A stretch of 64,000 nt of DNA from Actinobacillus seminis (GCF_002263215.1 NZ_NLFK01000001.1:248001-312000), one strand, 5' to 3'; positions 27,619 to 37,743 are shown, counted from the stretch's first letter. Notes: generated by a model not told the origin, from the letters alone. A program made the numbers and translations.

Positions 27619-29547
27619 TTACTTATGTAAAACCCATTGGTTTGACTTTATCAGCTTATCAGCATATTGAATTTTGAGTTTGGCTTGTTTAAGTGCCTCT
27701 AAATCCTGTGTTGTTCGTTTCTTGGAGTTTAACAAAATCCCACTTTCATTAAATTCAATCCAAGCGGTTGGGGTAATTAATCCAACGGTGTCGCCATGAT
27801 TGACCATTACAAACGGATTGGCTTCGCCGGCAAATAAAGAGCGTCCGAAAGTGGAAATCGGTTGCTGAAAACCTAACAAATCCATAATGGACGGAAATAA
27901 ATCATATTGCGACGCCAGTTCTTTGTTATGCCCCGGCGCTAAAGAACCGTCCGGCGTAAAAATAATTAATGGAATGTGGAAACGTTTCAATAAATCATCA
28001 TCCGGCTTGGCATTTAAGGTATGATCCGCTGAAAAAATAAAAATCGTATTGCGATACCAATCTTGTTTTTCCGCTTCTTGCATAAATTGTTGCAACGCCC
28101 AATCGCTGTATTTTAAGGTGTTCAAAAAACCGTTTTCGCCTTGGCTGTCGTGTGGATAAACCTCAAATTCTTCGCCGATTTTCGGAAAAGGTTCGTGGGT
28201 TGTACCGGTAAACATAAAGGAAAAGAACGGTTTATCCGACTGTCCTTCACTTAATTTGCGCACAAAAAATTGTAATGCATCATAATCCCAACCGAAGCGC
28301 GGTTGTTCTTGCGGATAGTTTTTCAATAATGGTACATCTTCTTTTCCGTAGTATTCTTTAAAGCCCAACGCATGAGCAATTCCATTCATGTGAAATGAAC
28401 GCCGCTCGGAAGATTGCATCATTATCGTACGATAATGGTGTTGATCAGCAATATCAGCAATACGACTCATATCTATCAATTCCAGCCCAAAACCCAAGGT
28501 GGGTTGATTTTGTAACGCTGGTACAGAAGATAAAATCGCTTGAATCCCAATGATACTACGCTGCCCCGCCGCATAATAATTATCCCACACTTGAGAACGC
28601 GAAATAAGGCTATCCATAAATGGCGTCACGCCATAATGCCCGCCGCTTAATCCGTCAATATATTTATAGCTCCAACTTTCCAGTAAAATTAACACGATAT
28701 TTTTACCGGTCGGTTGCTGAACTTGGCTTTGCCAACGAAAAATATTTGGATTTTGTTGTACAAACTCGTTTAACTCCTGCACTGAAACATATTCAAGCAT
28801 ATCTTGATTTAAACGATTTCGACTTTCCCGATAGGTCACATAGGCTGGGTTAAGCGCCAAATTTGCCTGTTGCAATTTTCCGCCGCTAAAAGCATCACTC
28901 ATATTGATCGGGCGCCCACTGAAAATAATGCCACGAAATAAAATCACATACAGCAATACCAAAGCAACCCAATAGAGCCATTTCAGCGCGACAGACTGAC
29001 TTAGGCGAATACCGCGCTGTGTCGGCACAAGCACAAAGTGATACCAAATGACAGCGCCCAGCACTAAAAATGTCATCCCGATCACGGTTGTGGTTAATCT
29101 TGAACTAAAAGCAATTTCCCACATGGCGCCTTGGTCTGCGCTTAAATTTAAAATTTCAGCGCCAATATGGTGTTGAACCTCGCCAAAATAACTAATATCA
29201 GCGATATAGTAGGCAAAAAGGACAAATAAAATAATGCCGCTTAACCAAGTTGCTACCGGACGAATCCACGTATGATGAATAATTTTAAATGGGAAACTCA
29301 ATACCGCTAACATGGGAACACACGCCAACATAACTGTTGCACTATCAAACTGTACACCTTTGATAAAGCTCATCAGAATGTCATTAAGCGTTAACGCCTG
29401 AAACGTGTCATAATGGACAATATAGAAACCCAAACGACAAACAAAAAAACCGAGTAACGCAAATAAAATAATGCGAATAGGCAACATAAAACTCACCATC
29501 AAACGTTTTACCTCTGAATAATTTTTCTTTACTTCTACTTTCATCAT
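27619..29547 (-). CDS. LtaS-like membrane sulfatase-family protein
   Basis: The 642-residue protein has five N-terminal membrane spans (about residues 20-215) and a periplasmic alkaline-phosphatase/sulfatase domain (about 285-590). Metal and core motifs visible are NIVLILLESWSYKYI, GTTHEPFP and FIFSADHTLN. At the nucleophile region the sequence is AGQRSIIGIQAILSSVP, with Ser where LtaS has Thr. The family transfers phosphoglycerol or phosphoethanolamine to surface glycans; the substrate here is unknown. It is upstream of znuA on the same strand with 103 bases between. Confidence 0.8.
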   Translation of the reverse strand: MMKVEVKKNYSEVKRLMVSFMLPIRIILFALLGFFVCRLGFYIVHYDTFQALTLNDILMSFIKGVQFDSATVMLACVPMLAVLSFPFKIIHHTWIRPVATWLSGIILFVLFAYYIADISYFGEVQHHIGAEILNLSADQGAMWEIAFSSRLTTTVIGMTFLVLGAVIWYHFVLVPTQRGIRLSQSVALKWLYWVALVLLYVILFRGIIFSGRPINMSDAFSGGKLQQANLALNPAYVTYRESRNRLNQDMLEYVSVQELNEFVQQNPNIFRWQSQVQQPTGKNIVLILLESWSYKYIDGLSGGHYGVTPFMDSLISRSQVWDNYYAAGQRSIIGIQAILSSVPALQNQPTLGFGLELIDMSRIADIADQHHYRTIMMQSSERRSFHMNGIAHALGFKEYYGKEDVPLLKNYPQEQPRFGWDYDALQFFVRKLSEGQSDKPFFSFMFTGTTHEPFPKIGEEFEVYPHDSQGENGFLNTLKYSDWALQQFMQEAEKQDWYRNTIFIFSADHTLNAKPDDDLLKRFHIPLIIFTPDGSLAPGHNKELASQYDLFPSIMDLLGFQQPISTFGRSLFAGEANPFVMVNHGDTVGLITPTAWIEFNESGILLNSKKRTTQDLEALKQAKLKIQYADKLIKSNQWVLHK

Positions 29548-29734
29548 ACGATTATTTTTTCCGGAAAGTAGAAAACTGCATAAAATAACGTGGATTCCTT
29601 AAAAGGAATCAGAGAATAATGCCCATATCATAATAAATCAAGTCTTAAGGGCAATAAATTTGGTAAAATTACTTTTTAGTTAACATATAATTTAATGATT
29701 TACTTATTGATTTTAAGTATAACGGATATTTTTT

Positions 29735-30247
29735 ATGCAAAATATTGCCCTTTATCGTCGCACACTTGCTTGCGCCAATTGGCACAATCAAAAGCAGGAT
29801 ATTCCCGCATCGGTACTTCCTTGGTTAATGGAGAACGGTTCCTTAACGCAAAAATTACAGCAAATTTGTCGCCACTTGGAGGTGGAAGTCATCCAGCAAG
29901 GTTGGATAAATTCATCACCAAATAATCCCAAAACTTCTTCAAAAATCACCGCACTTAACGAACCCTATTGGCTACGCGAAGTGTTGATTAAAGGCGATGG
30001 TAAACCTTGGATTTTTGCCCAAACCCGATTGCCGAAATCGACCATGGAGCAAGTAGCATCCGATGTGTTAACGCTTGGCAATGACTCCATTGGCTTGTGG
30101 CTTTTCCCGCAAAAGCCAAAAAGGCAGGATTTAACATGGAGCCAAGATCCGCAAAGCGGGCTTTTTGCGCGTAGTTCATCCTTATTATTGCAACAATATC
30201 CTTTAGAAATCCAAGAGTTATTTTTACCGCACTTTGCCTTTCCTTAA
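29735..30247 (+). CDS. ubiC: Chorismate pyruvate-lyase
   Basis: The 170-residue enzyme converts chorismate to 4-hydroxybenzoate and pyruvate, starting ubiquinone synthesis. Conserved parts are PYWLREVLIKGDGKPWIFAQTRLP and the C-terminal ARSSSLLLQQYPLEIQELFLP, with the Glu near the end. The protein is cytoplasmic and of normal length. ubiA is not next to it in this window. Two uptake cores lie inside (29947, 30226). Confidence 0.9.
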   Translation: MQNIALYRRTLACANWHNQKQDIPASVLPWLMENGSLTQKLQQICRHLEVEVIQQGWINSSPNNPKTSSKITALNEPYWLREVLIKGDGKPWIFAQTRLPKSTMEQVASDVLTLGNDSIGLWLFPQKPKRQDLTWSQDPQSGLFARSSSLLLQQYPLEIQELFLPHFAFP

Positions 30248-30378
30248 ACGTCATTCATCCTAAATTTAGCGGTAATGAGATAAATTTTTTACGCAAGGGC
30301 TATTAATTTTTAAGGAAGTGATTTAAAATTTCGCAATTTTTAAATTTTCCACACAATAAAAAAATAAAGAGGCAGAAA

Positions 30379-31005
30379 ATGAAAATTGTTGAAGTTAATC
30401 ATCCGTTAGTTAAACATAAATTGGGCTTGATGCGCGCCGCCGACATCAGCACCAAACACTTTCGTGAATTAGCCACTGAAGTAGGTAGTTTATTGACCTA
30501 TGAAGCGACTGCCGATTTAGAAATAGAAAAAGTGATCATTGACGGTTGGTGCGGACCGGTGGAGATCGATCGCATCAAAGGAAAAAAAGTCACGGTTGTG
30601 CCGATTTTACGTGCGGGTCTTGGCATGATGGACGGTGTTTTGGAACATATTCCAAGCGCGCGCATCAGCGTGGTTGGGATGTATCGTGACGAAGAAACCT
30701 TGGAGCCGGTACCTTATTTCCAAAAATTAGCCAGCGATTTAGATGAACGTTTGGCTATCGTGGTTGACCCAATGTTGGCGACCGGCGGTTCTATGATTGC
30801 TACCATTGATTTATTAAAACAACGCGGGTGCCAACACTTTAAAATTTTAGTTTTGGTTGCCGCGCCGGAAGGAATTGCCGCTCTTGAAAAAGCGCATCCT
30901 GACGTCGAATTATATACCGCCTCCATTGATCAACACCTAAATGATCAAGGTTACATTATCCCGGGTTTAGGTGATGCGGGTGACAAGATTTTTGGAACAA
31001 AGTAA
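30379..31005 (+). CDS. upp: Uracil phosphoribosyltransferase
   Basis: The 208-residue salvage enzyme makes UMP from uracil and PRPP. The PRPP loop is [19 protein letters not shown] (about residues 131-149), and uracil-binding [16 protein letters not shown] is at the C-terminus. AGAGG precedes the start. It is followed by uraA, the uracil importer, an order shared with E. coli; a hairpin between them may adjust the ratio. Confidence 0.97.
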   Translation: MKIVEVNHPLVKHKLGLMRAADISTKHFRELATEVGSLLTYEATADLEIEKVIIDGWCGPVEIDRIKGKKVTVVPILRAGLGMMDGVLEHIPSARISVVGMYRDEETLEPVPYFQKLASDLDERLAIVVDPMLATGGSMIATIDLLKQRGCQHFKILVLVAAPEGIAALEKAHPDVELYTASIDQHLNDQGYIIPGLGDAGDKIFGTK

Positions 31006-31015
31006 TCCAAAAAAT

Positions 31016-31041
31016 AAAGCGGCAATGTTGCTGCTTTTTTT
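31016..31041 (+). terminator. Hairpin between upp and uraA
   Basis: AAAGCGGCA and TGCTGCTTT (one G-T pair) with loop ATGT and a T run; probably a partial terminator. Confidence 0.75.
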
Positions 31042-31107
31042 CCGTGCGATTTCGTTCAAAAACAGACCGCACTTTCAAGTTAATTCAGACAGCGAGTTGA
31101 AACTTAA

Positions 31108-32358
31108 ATGACAGAAAAAATTGAAATCCCTGCACCAATTGAGGTGCAAAGCAAAGTAAAACAGGCGTTTGTCGGTTTGCAAATGTTATTCGTCGCCTTC
31201 GGCGCCCTCGTTTTAGTACCATTAATTACCGGTTTAGATACTAATACCGCATTACTCACCGCCGGTATCGGGACATTGCTTTTCCAACTTTGTACCGGCA
31301 AACAAGTACCGATTTTCCTAGCTTCCTCCTTTGCTTTTATCGCGCCAATTCAGTATGGCGTTGCTACTTGGGGAGTTGCAGTCACTATGGGTGGCTTGGT
31401 TTGTACCGGGTTTGTCTATCTTGCGTTAAGCACCTTAGTGAAACTCAAAGGCGCCGGCGTGTTGCAAAAAATCTTCCCACCGGTCGTAATCGGTCCGGTC
31501 ATTATTATTATCGGGATGGGACTTGCACCCGTCGCGGTCGATATGGCGTTAGGCAAAAATAGCAATTACGAATACAACGATGCGGTATTGGTTTCGATGG
31601 TTACTCTATTGACCACATTATGCGTAGCGGTTTTCTCTAAAGGCATGATGAAACTTATCCCGATTATGCTCGGTATTGTGGTGGGCTATGTGTTATGTCT
31701 ATTCCTTGGACTGATTAATTTCCAACCGGTTTTGGATGCCCCTTGGTTCAGCCTACCGAAAATCACGACGCCGGAATTTAAGACGGAAGCTATTTTATAT
31801 TTACTTCCTATCGCTATCGCACCGGCGGTAGAACACGTGGGAGGTATTATGGCAATCAGCTCCGTCACCGGAAAAGATTTCCTCAAAAAACCGGGCTTAC
31901 ATCGCACTTTATTGGGTGACGGTATTGCTACTTCAGCCGCCTCCTTACTTGGCGGTCCACCAAATACCACTTACGCAGAAGTAACCGGCGCGGTAATGTT
32001 AACCCGCAACTTTAATCCGAACATTATGACTTGGGCAGCGGTTTGGGCGATTGCCATTTCCTTCTGCGGAAAAGTCGGCGCGTTCTTATCCACCATCCCG
32101 ACGATCGTGATGGGCGGTATCATGATGTTGGTTTTCGGTTCCATTGCGGTAGTCGGCATGAGTACACTGATTCGCGGCAAAGTTGATGTCACCGAAGCGC
32201 GTAACCTGTGCATTATTTCTGTGGTCATGAGTTTTGGGATCGGCGGAATGTTCGTCAACTTTGGCGAAGTTTCCTTAAAAGGCATTAGTTTATGCGCCGT
32301 CGTCGCCATTATCCTAAACTTAATTTTACCCCCTGCAAAAAATCAAATAGAAGATTAA
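31108..32358 (+). CDS. uraA: Uracil permease
   Basis: The 416-residue NCS2-family proton symporter has about 14 spans. Family segments include FLASSFAFIAPIQYG, AIAPAVEHVGGIMAIS (substrate Glu and His) and GGPPNTTYAEVTGAV with the second binding Glu. Uracil taken up is used by Upp. It is followed by a terminator and then hda. Confidence 0.95.
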   Translation: MTEKIEIPAPIEVQSKVKQAFVGLQMLFVAFGALVLVPLITGLDTNTALLTAGIGTLLFQLCTGKQVPIFLASSFAFIAPIQYGVATWGVAVTMGGLVCTGFVYLALSTLVKLKGAGVLQKIFPPVVIGPVIIIIGMGLAPVAVDMALGKNSNYEYNDAVLVSMVTLLTTLCVAVFSKGMMKLIPIMLGIVVGYVLCLFLGLINFQPVLDAPWFSLPKITTPEFKTEAILYLLPIAIAPAVEHVGGIMAISSVTGKDFLKKPGLHRTLLGDGIATSAASLLGGPPNTTYAEVTGAVMLTRNFNPNIMTWAAVWAIAISFCGKVGAFLSTIPTIVMGGIMMLVFGSIAVVGMSTLIRGKVDVTEARNLCIISVVMSFGIGGMFVNFGEVSLKGISLCAVVAIILNLILPPAKNQIED

Positions 32359-32370
32359 TTTTTAAACAAA

Positions 32371-32404
32371 AAACAGAGATAGGCTTGCTTATCTCCGTTT
32401 TTTT
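32371..32404 (+). terminator. Terminator after uraA
   Basis: GAGATA and TATCTC pair within flanking A and T runs (AAAACA...CCGTTTTTTT). Confidence 0.7.
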
Positions 32405-32447
32405 CGTATATGCTAATCACAACTTTGTTCACCGCAGGATATTTTCG

Positions 32448-33146
32448 TTGTTAAATTCACAGCTCACATTGCCAATTCATCAACTTGATGATGAAACCCT
32501 TGATAATTTTTATGCGGATAACAATCAGTTATTGCTTAATTCATTACATAAAAATTTTGAGCAATTACAACAACCTATCTTTTATTTATGGGGTGAAAAA
32601 GGCTGTGGCAAAAGTCATATTTTAAAAGGTTCCATCAATTATTTTTTGCAACGCCAACGCCCTGCGCTATATGTGCCACTTAGCAAATCTCGCTATTTTT
32701 CACCGGCGGTTCTGGATAATTTAGAATATCAAGATCTGATTTGTTTGGATGATCTACAGGCAGTCATCGGAGATGATGAATGGGAGTTGGCTATTTTTGA
32801 TTTAATCAACCGCCTGCGGGAAACGGGAAATGCCCTGTTGCTGATAAGTGCGGATCAATCGCCAAATTCGCTGCCGATTCGCCTGCCAGATCTTGCCTCA
32901 CGTTTATCTTGGGGTGAAATTTATCAAATGGCGCCGTTAAGCGAAGCGCAAATGGTTACCGTATTAAAACAAAACGCCTACGCGCGTGGCATTGAACTTC
33001 CTGACGAAAGCGCAATGTTTTTGCTAAAACGCCTAGATCGCGATATGACTACCCTTTTTAGCGCGTTGCAAAAATTGGATCAAGCCTCTTTGCAAGCACA
33101 ACGCAAATTGACCATCCCTTTCGTTAAAGAAATTCTCCAATTGTAA
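32448..33146 (+). CDS. hda: DnaA regulatory inactivator Hda
   Basis: The 232-residue AAA+ protein works with the sliding clamp to make DnaA hydrolyse ATP after initiation. Walker A is LWGEKGCGKSHI, Walker B is LICLDDLQAV and the arginine-finger region is LPDLASRLSWG. I chose TTG 32448 because AGGA (32436-32439) lies 8 bases upstream and the N-terminus SQLTLPIHQLDDETL carries the clamp-binding QLxLP-type motif; an upstream frame from 32292 overlaps uraA. A position after uraA is conserved. Confidence 0.92.
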   Translation: MLNSQLTLPIHQLDDETLDNFYADNNQLLLNSLHKNFEQLQQPIFYLWGEKGCGKSHILKGSINYFLQRQRPALYVPLSKSRYFSPAVLDNLEYQDLICLDDLQAVIGDDEWELAIFDLINRLRETGNALLLISADQSPNSLPIRLPDLASRLSWGEIYQMAPLSEAQMVTVLKQNAYARGIELPDESAMFLLKRLDRDMTTLFSALQKLDQASLQAQRKLTIPFVKEILQL

Positions 33147-33187
33147 AAAGTGCGACCAAAAATTTCTCTTTTTGAGACCGCACTTTT
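33145..33187. terminator. Bidirectional terminator from an inverted uptake pair
   Basis: AAAAGTGCG and CGCACTTTT pair between the converging hda and der genes. Confidence 0.8.
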
Positions 33188-33191
33188 GTAT

Positions 33192-34700
33192 CTATTTTTT
33201 TGATTTTTTAATAAATTTCATTAAACGTTTACGCTTACGCAATTGATTTGGCGTCAATTTATTGCGACGTCCGGCAAACGGGTTATTGCCCTCTTGGAAT
33301 AAAATCCGAATTGGCGAACCGATAATTTTTAAACTGCGACGATAATAATTAGACAAATAGCGTTTATAACTATCCGGCAGACGTTCCATCTGATTACCGT
33401 GAATCACGATAATCGGTGGATTATAACCGCCCGGATGGGCATATTTTAATTTAATGCGACGTCCACTCACCATTGGTGGTTGATGCTCATCAGTCGCCAT
33501 TTGCAAAATACGCGTGAGCATTGAGGTGGTCATTTTTTGCGTCGCACATGCATAAGCCTCTTGGATGGATTCAAATAAATTTCCCACACCGCTACCATGC
33601 AAGGCGGAAATAAAATGCACGCGTGCAAAATCAATAAAGTCCAAACGACGATCCAATTCGGATTTCACCCGAGCTTTCACCTCTTGATCCAATCCGTCCC
33701 ATTTATTGACCACAATGACCAAAGAACGTCCCGCATTCAGAATAAATCCAAGTAGCGACAAATCTTGATCCGACACACCCTCTCGCGCATCAATAGTCAG
33801 TAATACCACGTTGGAATCTTGAATAGCTTGTAATGTTTTGATTACAGAGAATTTTTCTACCGTTAAATGCACTTTTCCGCGCTTACGCACGCCGGCGGTA
33901 TCAATAATTGTATAAGCCTGCCCATCACGTTCCATCGGAATATAAATACTATCGCGCGTCGTTCCCGGCAAGTCATATACCACCACGCGTTCTTCGCCTA
34001 AAATACGATTGGTTAAGGTCGATTTGCCCACATTCGGACGTCCGACAATGGCAATTTTAATATTTTTATCATCCTCTTCCAACTGTTCTTCCGCCAAGGC
34101 TTCATCTAACAATTGTGTATCTTCTTCATTATCACAATCAAAATCCTGATCCCATTCATCTTTCGGTTCATCCTCAAATTCCACCGCACTTTGGGTCATT
34201 TTTTCCGCCAATGGTGCTAATACCTGCTCCATTAACACGGTTACACCACGCCCTTGCGCCGCAGCAATTTGAGCAATCTCACCCAATCCTAATTGGTAAA
34301 ATTCCGCACAATGGGAATCAGCATCAATGCCATCGGTTTTATTTGCCACTACCACCGTTGTTTTATGTTGACGTTGACGTAAATAATTGGCAATGCCAAT
34401 ATCTGCCGACGTGAGGCCAGCGCGCGCATCAACCAAAAATAATACAATATCTGCTTCCTCAATCGCTAACAGCGACTGTTCCGCCATTTTCTCCTCAACA
34501 CCTTCTTCCGTACCATCAATCCCACCGGTATCAATCACAATAAAATCATAACCGGCAACATTGGCTTGACCATACTTGCGATCCCGAGTCAATCCCGGAA
34601 AATCCGCCACCAACGCATCACGCGTGCGAGTTAATCGATTGAATAACGTCGACTTTCCCACATTCGGGCGACCGACAAGAGCAACTACTGGCGTTGTCAT
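33192..34700 (-). CDS. der: Ribosome biogenesis GTPase Der (EngA)
   Basis: The 502-residue protein has two tandem G domains for 50S assembly. G1 motifs GRPNVGKST occur at residues 10-17 and near 220; G3 motifs are DTGGIDG and [10 protein letters not shown]4 motifs are NKTDG and NKWDG. An acidic linker (about 170-205, [16 protein letters not shown]) separates them. The C-terminal KH-like domain ends in a Lys/Arg-rich tail. Confidence 0.97.
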   Translation of the reverse strand: MTTPVVALVGRPNVGKSTLFNRLTRTRDALVADFPGLTRDRKYGQANVAGYDFIVIDTGGIDGTEEGVEEKMAEQSLLAIEEADIVLFLVDARAGLTSADIGIANYLRQRQHKTTVVVANKTDGIDADSHCAEFYQLGLGEIAQIAAAQGRGVTVLMEQVLAPLAEKMTQSAVEFEDEPKDEWDQDFDCDNEEDTQLLDEALAEEQLEEDDKNIKIAIVGRPNVGKSTLTNRILGEERVVVYDLPGTTRDSIYIPMERDGQAYTIIDTAGVRKRGKVHLTVEKFSVIKTLQAIQDSNVVLLTIDAREGVSDQDLSLLGFILNAGRSLVIVVNKWDGLDQEVKARVKSELDRRLDFIDFARVHFISALHGSGVGNLFESIQEAYACATQKMTTSMLTRILQMATDEHQPPMVSGRRIKLKYAHPGGYNPPIIVIHGNQMERLPDSYKRYLSNYYRRSLKIIGSPIRILFQEGNNPFAGRRNKLTPNQLRKRKRLMKFIKKSKK

Positions 34701-34961
34701 AAAAAACCTCTATTCGTCAAATTGGAGTTGGAGCGAATTTTCTCCAATATTTAAAAATGTGCGCCATTATAGCGAATTTTACCTCAGATGAGAAATGTAA
34801 TACCTATGTCAACAAGGTTTAATTTTCTAAATCACAAGCAATACTCCTTTGACCGGTGCGGAAAATTTAAGTAATCGTGCAAAATATAGTAAAATTTTTA
34901 TTCTATTTTCAACAATCTGCATTTTTTTTCAGCAATTAACCATATTTTTTACAAACAACCG
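34701..34961. other. Upstream region of der and the tRNA genes
   Basis: This AT-rich space between divergent der and tRNA-Gly holds no open frame that I can support. It should contain the der promoter. Confidence 0.5.
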
Positions 34962-34989
34962 TTGACAGATTTTCAGAAGTCAGTAAAAT
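34962..34989 (+). promoter_or_regulatory. Sigma-70 promoter of the tRNA operon
   Basis: A perfect TTGACA, a 16-base spacer and TAAAAT, ending 20 bases before tRNA-Gly. Confidence 0.8.
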
Positions 34990-35009
34990 GCACGCCACTA
35001 ACAGCGAAT

Positions 35010-35085
<76 letters not shown>

Positions 35086-35092
35086 AACTAAC

Positions 35093-35166
35093 GGCGTGTT
35101 AGCAAAGCGGTTATGCACTGGATTGCAAATCCATGTAGCTCGGTTCGACTCCGGGACACGCCTCCA
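35093..35166 (+). tRNA. cysT: tRNA-Cys (anticodon GCA)
   Basis: The 74-base cloverleaf has acceptor GGCGTGT paired with ACACGCC, anticodon GCA at 35135-35137 and an encoded CCA. It is 7 bases after tRNA-Gly. In relatives a tRNA-Leu follows; here the sequence breaks at a poly-A run. Confidence 0.96.
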
Positions 35167-35189
35167 TAACTCGCAACGCAGTTAGTTTC

Positions 35190-35205
35190 AAAAAAAAAAA
35201 AAAAA
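35190..35205. other. 16-A run at a probable contig join
   Basis: A run of 16 A follows the tRNA operon. The next bases are already inside a nuclease reading frame that lacks its start. The length matches the runs at 2007, 3165 and 7047. Confidence 0.65.
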
Positions 35206-35206
35206 C

Positions 35207-35973
35207 CCCAAGAATAATATTTGGACTAGAGAAGAAACTATTGTTGCTTTTTATGTATACTGTATTATCCCTTTTGCAAGCAGTAGTAAAACAAATCCAA
35301 TTATCATTAAATACGCAAATATGATTGACAGGAGTCCCTCTGCACTTAATATGAAAATCGGGAATATTGGGAGGCTTGATCCCGAATTAAAAAAGAAGAA
35401 CATTTCAGGATTAATGCATGGTGCAAAAATGGAAGAATTTATATGGAAAGAATTTAATAAAGATAAGGAAAGTCTTGTTTATGAAGCGGAAAGAATTATT
35501 GAAAAATTTCAAATAAGTCAATTGAAAACATCTATCTTCAGCCAGAAGAAAAAGACTATTCAAGTCAAGATAAAGTGAGACTGGTTAAAACAAGAATTAA
35601 TCAAAACTTTTTTCGTTCATCAGTTTTATCAGCATATAATAATGCTTGTGCTATAACGGGAATCAGTGTTAATGAATTTTTGGTAGCAAGTCATATAAAG
35701 CCGTGGACTAAGGATCAAAAAAATAGATTAAATCCACATAACGGAATATGTCTCAATTCCATTCATGATAGAGCATTTGATAGAGGATTAATCACAATAG
35801 ATACAGATTATAAAATAATGATTTCAAGCAGGTTAAAAGATTTTTATACAAACAATTTTATTGATGATGTATTTAAAAATATGAAGGTGAAAAAATTATA
35901 ATGCCCTTTAAAATTTAAACCTTCTTTAGAGTTTTTAGAATATCATAATGAGATCATATTTAAGCGGGCATAG
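35207..35973 (+). pseudogene. HNH-family restriction endonuclease, broken and lacking its 5' end
   Basis: The frame is open from just after the poly-A run (NNIWTREETIVAFYVY), so the start is missing. An N-terminal region (SALNMKIGNIGRLDP, DNA-recognition-like in this family) runs to about 35510. One missing A in the run at 35511-35513 shifts it; correction restores VRLVKTRINQNFFR and the HNH domain (ACAITGI, ASHIKPW, NPHNGICLNSIHDRAFDRG). A further in-frame TAA follows VKKL, after which PLKFKPSLEFLEYHNEIIF, the usual family C-terminus, continues to 35973. The gene may be truly dead because of this stop. Confidence 0.75.
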
Positions 35974-36109
35974 AATGCATTATCCATGTTTTTATCAAAT
36001 TGAAGATTTTTTTAGAAAGCGAAGCTATTGTGCACTTCCCTATTAAGATAATTAGAGAAGAAAACAAAGGTGAAATTAAAGAATAAGTCGCCGAAGAAAT
36101 AATATCAAT

Positions 36110-36479
36110 ATATTAACAGCTCAAAAGTTAAAGAATTGCCTGAAACAGAATCTGAATATCTATTGAACGAAATTAACAGTAAAGCTTAAAAAGGCGCATT
36201 TTCAGTAGAAACCACACAGAATTTTATGGATAAAATTTTGTGTTATAAGCTTTCTGCACCTGCAACGGATAAAAGTGATATTACAGTAAAAATAATTGAC
36301 GTAAATACCGGATACAGTCCGACCGTGGGATTTCCAATAACAGAAAATACTTTGAAGAATATTTGCTGAAGAATACAAAATATAAGACAGCATCCACATC
36401 AAGGCATGATTTCGGGGAAGTATATAGTGAAAACGGAGAAGATTTTATAAAACTTAATTTGCAGGTGAGATTCAGATAA
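36110..36479 (+). pseudogene. Degraded HpaII-type restriction endonuclease
   Basis: Fragments in shifted frames read KELPETESEYLLNEINSKA, stop, KGAFSVETTQNFMDKIL, then KLSAPATDKSDITVKIID and VNTGYSPTVGF, and after a deletion EEYLLKNTKYKTAS and HDFGEVYSENGEDFIKLN to TAA at 36477-36479. These resemble the HpaII (CCGG) endonuclease family as I remember it. Several frame changes, a stop near 36186 and a missing central piece indicate decay rather than a single read error. Its stop overlaps the vsr ATG. Confidence 0.5.
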
Positions 36480-36910
36480 TGAAGAAAAATAAGCTTATAA
36501 CCAGAAGTGAAAACATGGCAAGAGTTAAAAGCAAAAACACAAAGCCTGAAATTTTTTTAAGAAAACTTTTATGGCATAAGGGGTTCAGATATAGGGTGAA
36601 TTATAAGAATTTACCAGGAAGCCCCGATATCTATTTGCCTAAGTATAAAACGGCTATTTTCGTAAACGGATGTTTCTGGCATATGCACGAAAACTGCAAA
36701 TACTCATCTATTCCAAAGAATAATCATGAATTTTGGAAAAATAAGCTTGAAGGAAATGTTGAAAGAGATAAGAAAAACTATACTCAACTTGAAAGTGTGG
36801 GCATTAAAGTGATAGTGGTTTGGGGATGTAAAATTAAACAGATGATGAAAGATGAAATAATAGCAGTCGAAAGAGTAGATAATCTTATATACAAGATTAT
36901 AAAACAGTGA
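36479..36910 (+). CDS. vsr: Very short patch repair endonuclease (Vsr)
   Basis: The 143-residue mismatch endonuclease nicks beside T in T:G pairs arising from deaminated 5-methylcytosine. Motifs are NMARVKSKNTKPEIFLRKLL, the catalytic Asp in PGSPDIYLPKYKTAIFVNGC, and the zinc-site segment CFWHMHENCKYSSIP, followed by FWKNKLEGNVERD. It is intact. It overlaps the HpaII-like remnant by one base (TAATG), so the two formed one operon; a cognate cytosine methylase is expected but not seen in the window. It is AT-rich and lacks uptake cores, consistent with horizontal transfer. Confidence 0.93.
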   Translation: MKKNKLITRSENMARVKSKNTKPEIFLRKLLWHKGFRYRVNYKNLPGSPDIYLPKYKTAIFVNGCFWHMHENCKYSSIPKNNHEFWKNKLEGNVERDKKNYTQLESVGIKVIVVWGCKIKQMMKDEIIAVERVDNLIYKIIKQ

Positions 36911-37293
36911 CTTTGTTCAGTATTATTTTGTAAAATAGCTATCTAATTGAATGAAAATGTTATGAAACGGATTGAAATGGAGGAGCAATGATAAAGGTTG
37001 ATGAATTAGCAAATTCATGAGCCTATCCCAAATTCTGTGTCCCCCCCATTTCAACTTAATGGTGATCGTTTAGACAATCACCAAAATCAATCATAAATCG
37101 TGAGGATGTCAAAACAAATTAATTTCCTACTTCTATAGCAGGAAATGCTGCAACAATATTCAATCTTTCCCCTACTAAAACACTCAGATTTAAATAATGC
37201 TTTTGTGCATGATAAAACTATCGTAAATTTATGTAAATTTTGCTAAACTTCGATGAGTTTTATTGGGTTATCATTTTATTTAGGATTTAGCTT
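36911..37293. other. Right end of the restriction island, no supported gene
   Basis: A ribosome-binding site GGAGGAG is followed by an 11-codon frame (36988-37020, MIKVDELANS), possibly the start of a truncated gene. Near 37027-37047 is a C-rich stretch with seven C, where AT-rich island sequence gives way to normal sequence. GGTGAT (37061-37066) and ATCACC (37077-37082) form a small hairpin. The rest is probably the nrdR upstream region. Confidence 0.4.
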
Positions 37294-37743
37294 ATGCGTT
37301 GCCCGTTTTGTGTCGCCGAAGAAACGAAAGTTATCGACAGTCGTTTGGTTTCTGACGGTTATCAAGTGCGTCGTCGTCGTGAATGTGAAAAATGCCGCGA
37401 GCGTTTTACCACTTTTGAAACAGCGGAATTAGTCGTACCCAAAATTATTAAAAATGATGGTAGTCGCGAGCCTTTTGATGAAGATAAATTGCGCCAAGGC
37501 ATTCAGCACGCCTTAGAAAAACGTCCTGTAAGTCTTGATGATGTGGAACGAGCAATTAGCCATATTATTTATCAATTAAGGGCAACCGGTGAGCGTGAAG
37601 TTTCCAGCCAATTAGTGGGACGTTTAGCGATGAATGAGTTAAAACAATTGGATAAAGTGGCGTATATTCGTTTTGCTTCCGTGTATTTAAGCTTTGATAA
37701 CATTAATGAATTTACCAAAGAAATTGAGAATTTAAAGGATTAA
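37294..37743 (+). CDS. nrdR: Transcriptional repressor NrdR
   Basis: The 149-residue repressor of ribonucleotide reductase genes senses ATP/dATP. The zinc ribbon has Cys3, Cys6, Cys31 and Cys34, followed by a basic segment RRRRECEKC and the ATP-cone domain (about 49-139, [19 protein letters not shown]). The length is normal. It follows the foreign island directly, and the 214 bases after it hold no gene that I can support. Confidence 0.97.
   Translation: MRCPFCVAEETKVIDSRLVSDGYQVRRRRECEKCRERFTTFETAELVVPKIIKNDGSREPFDEDKLRQGIQHALEKRPVSLDDVERAISHIIYQLRATGEREVSSQLVGRLAMNELKQLDKVAYIRFASVYLSFDNINEFTKEIENLKD

Noticed and set aside
37027-37047. C-rich stretch near the island end as another 454 primer remnant
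   Set aside because: Only short pieces resemble the primer, with an insertion between them; no poly-A or linker is next to it.
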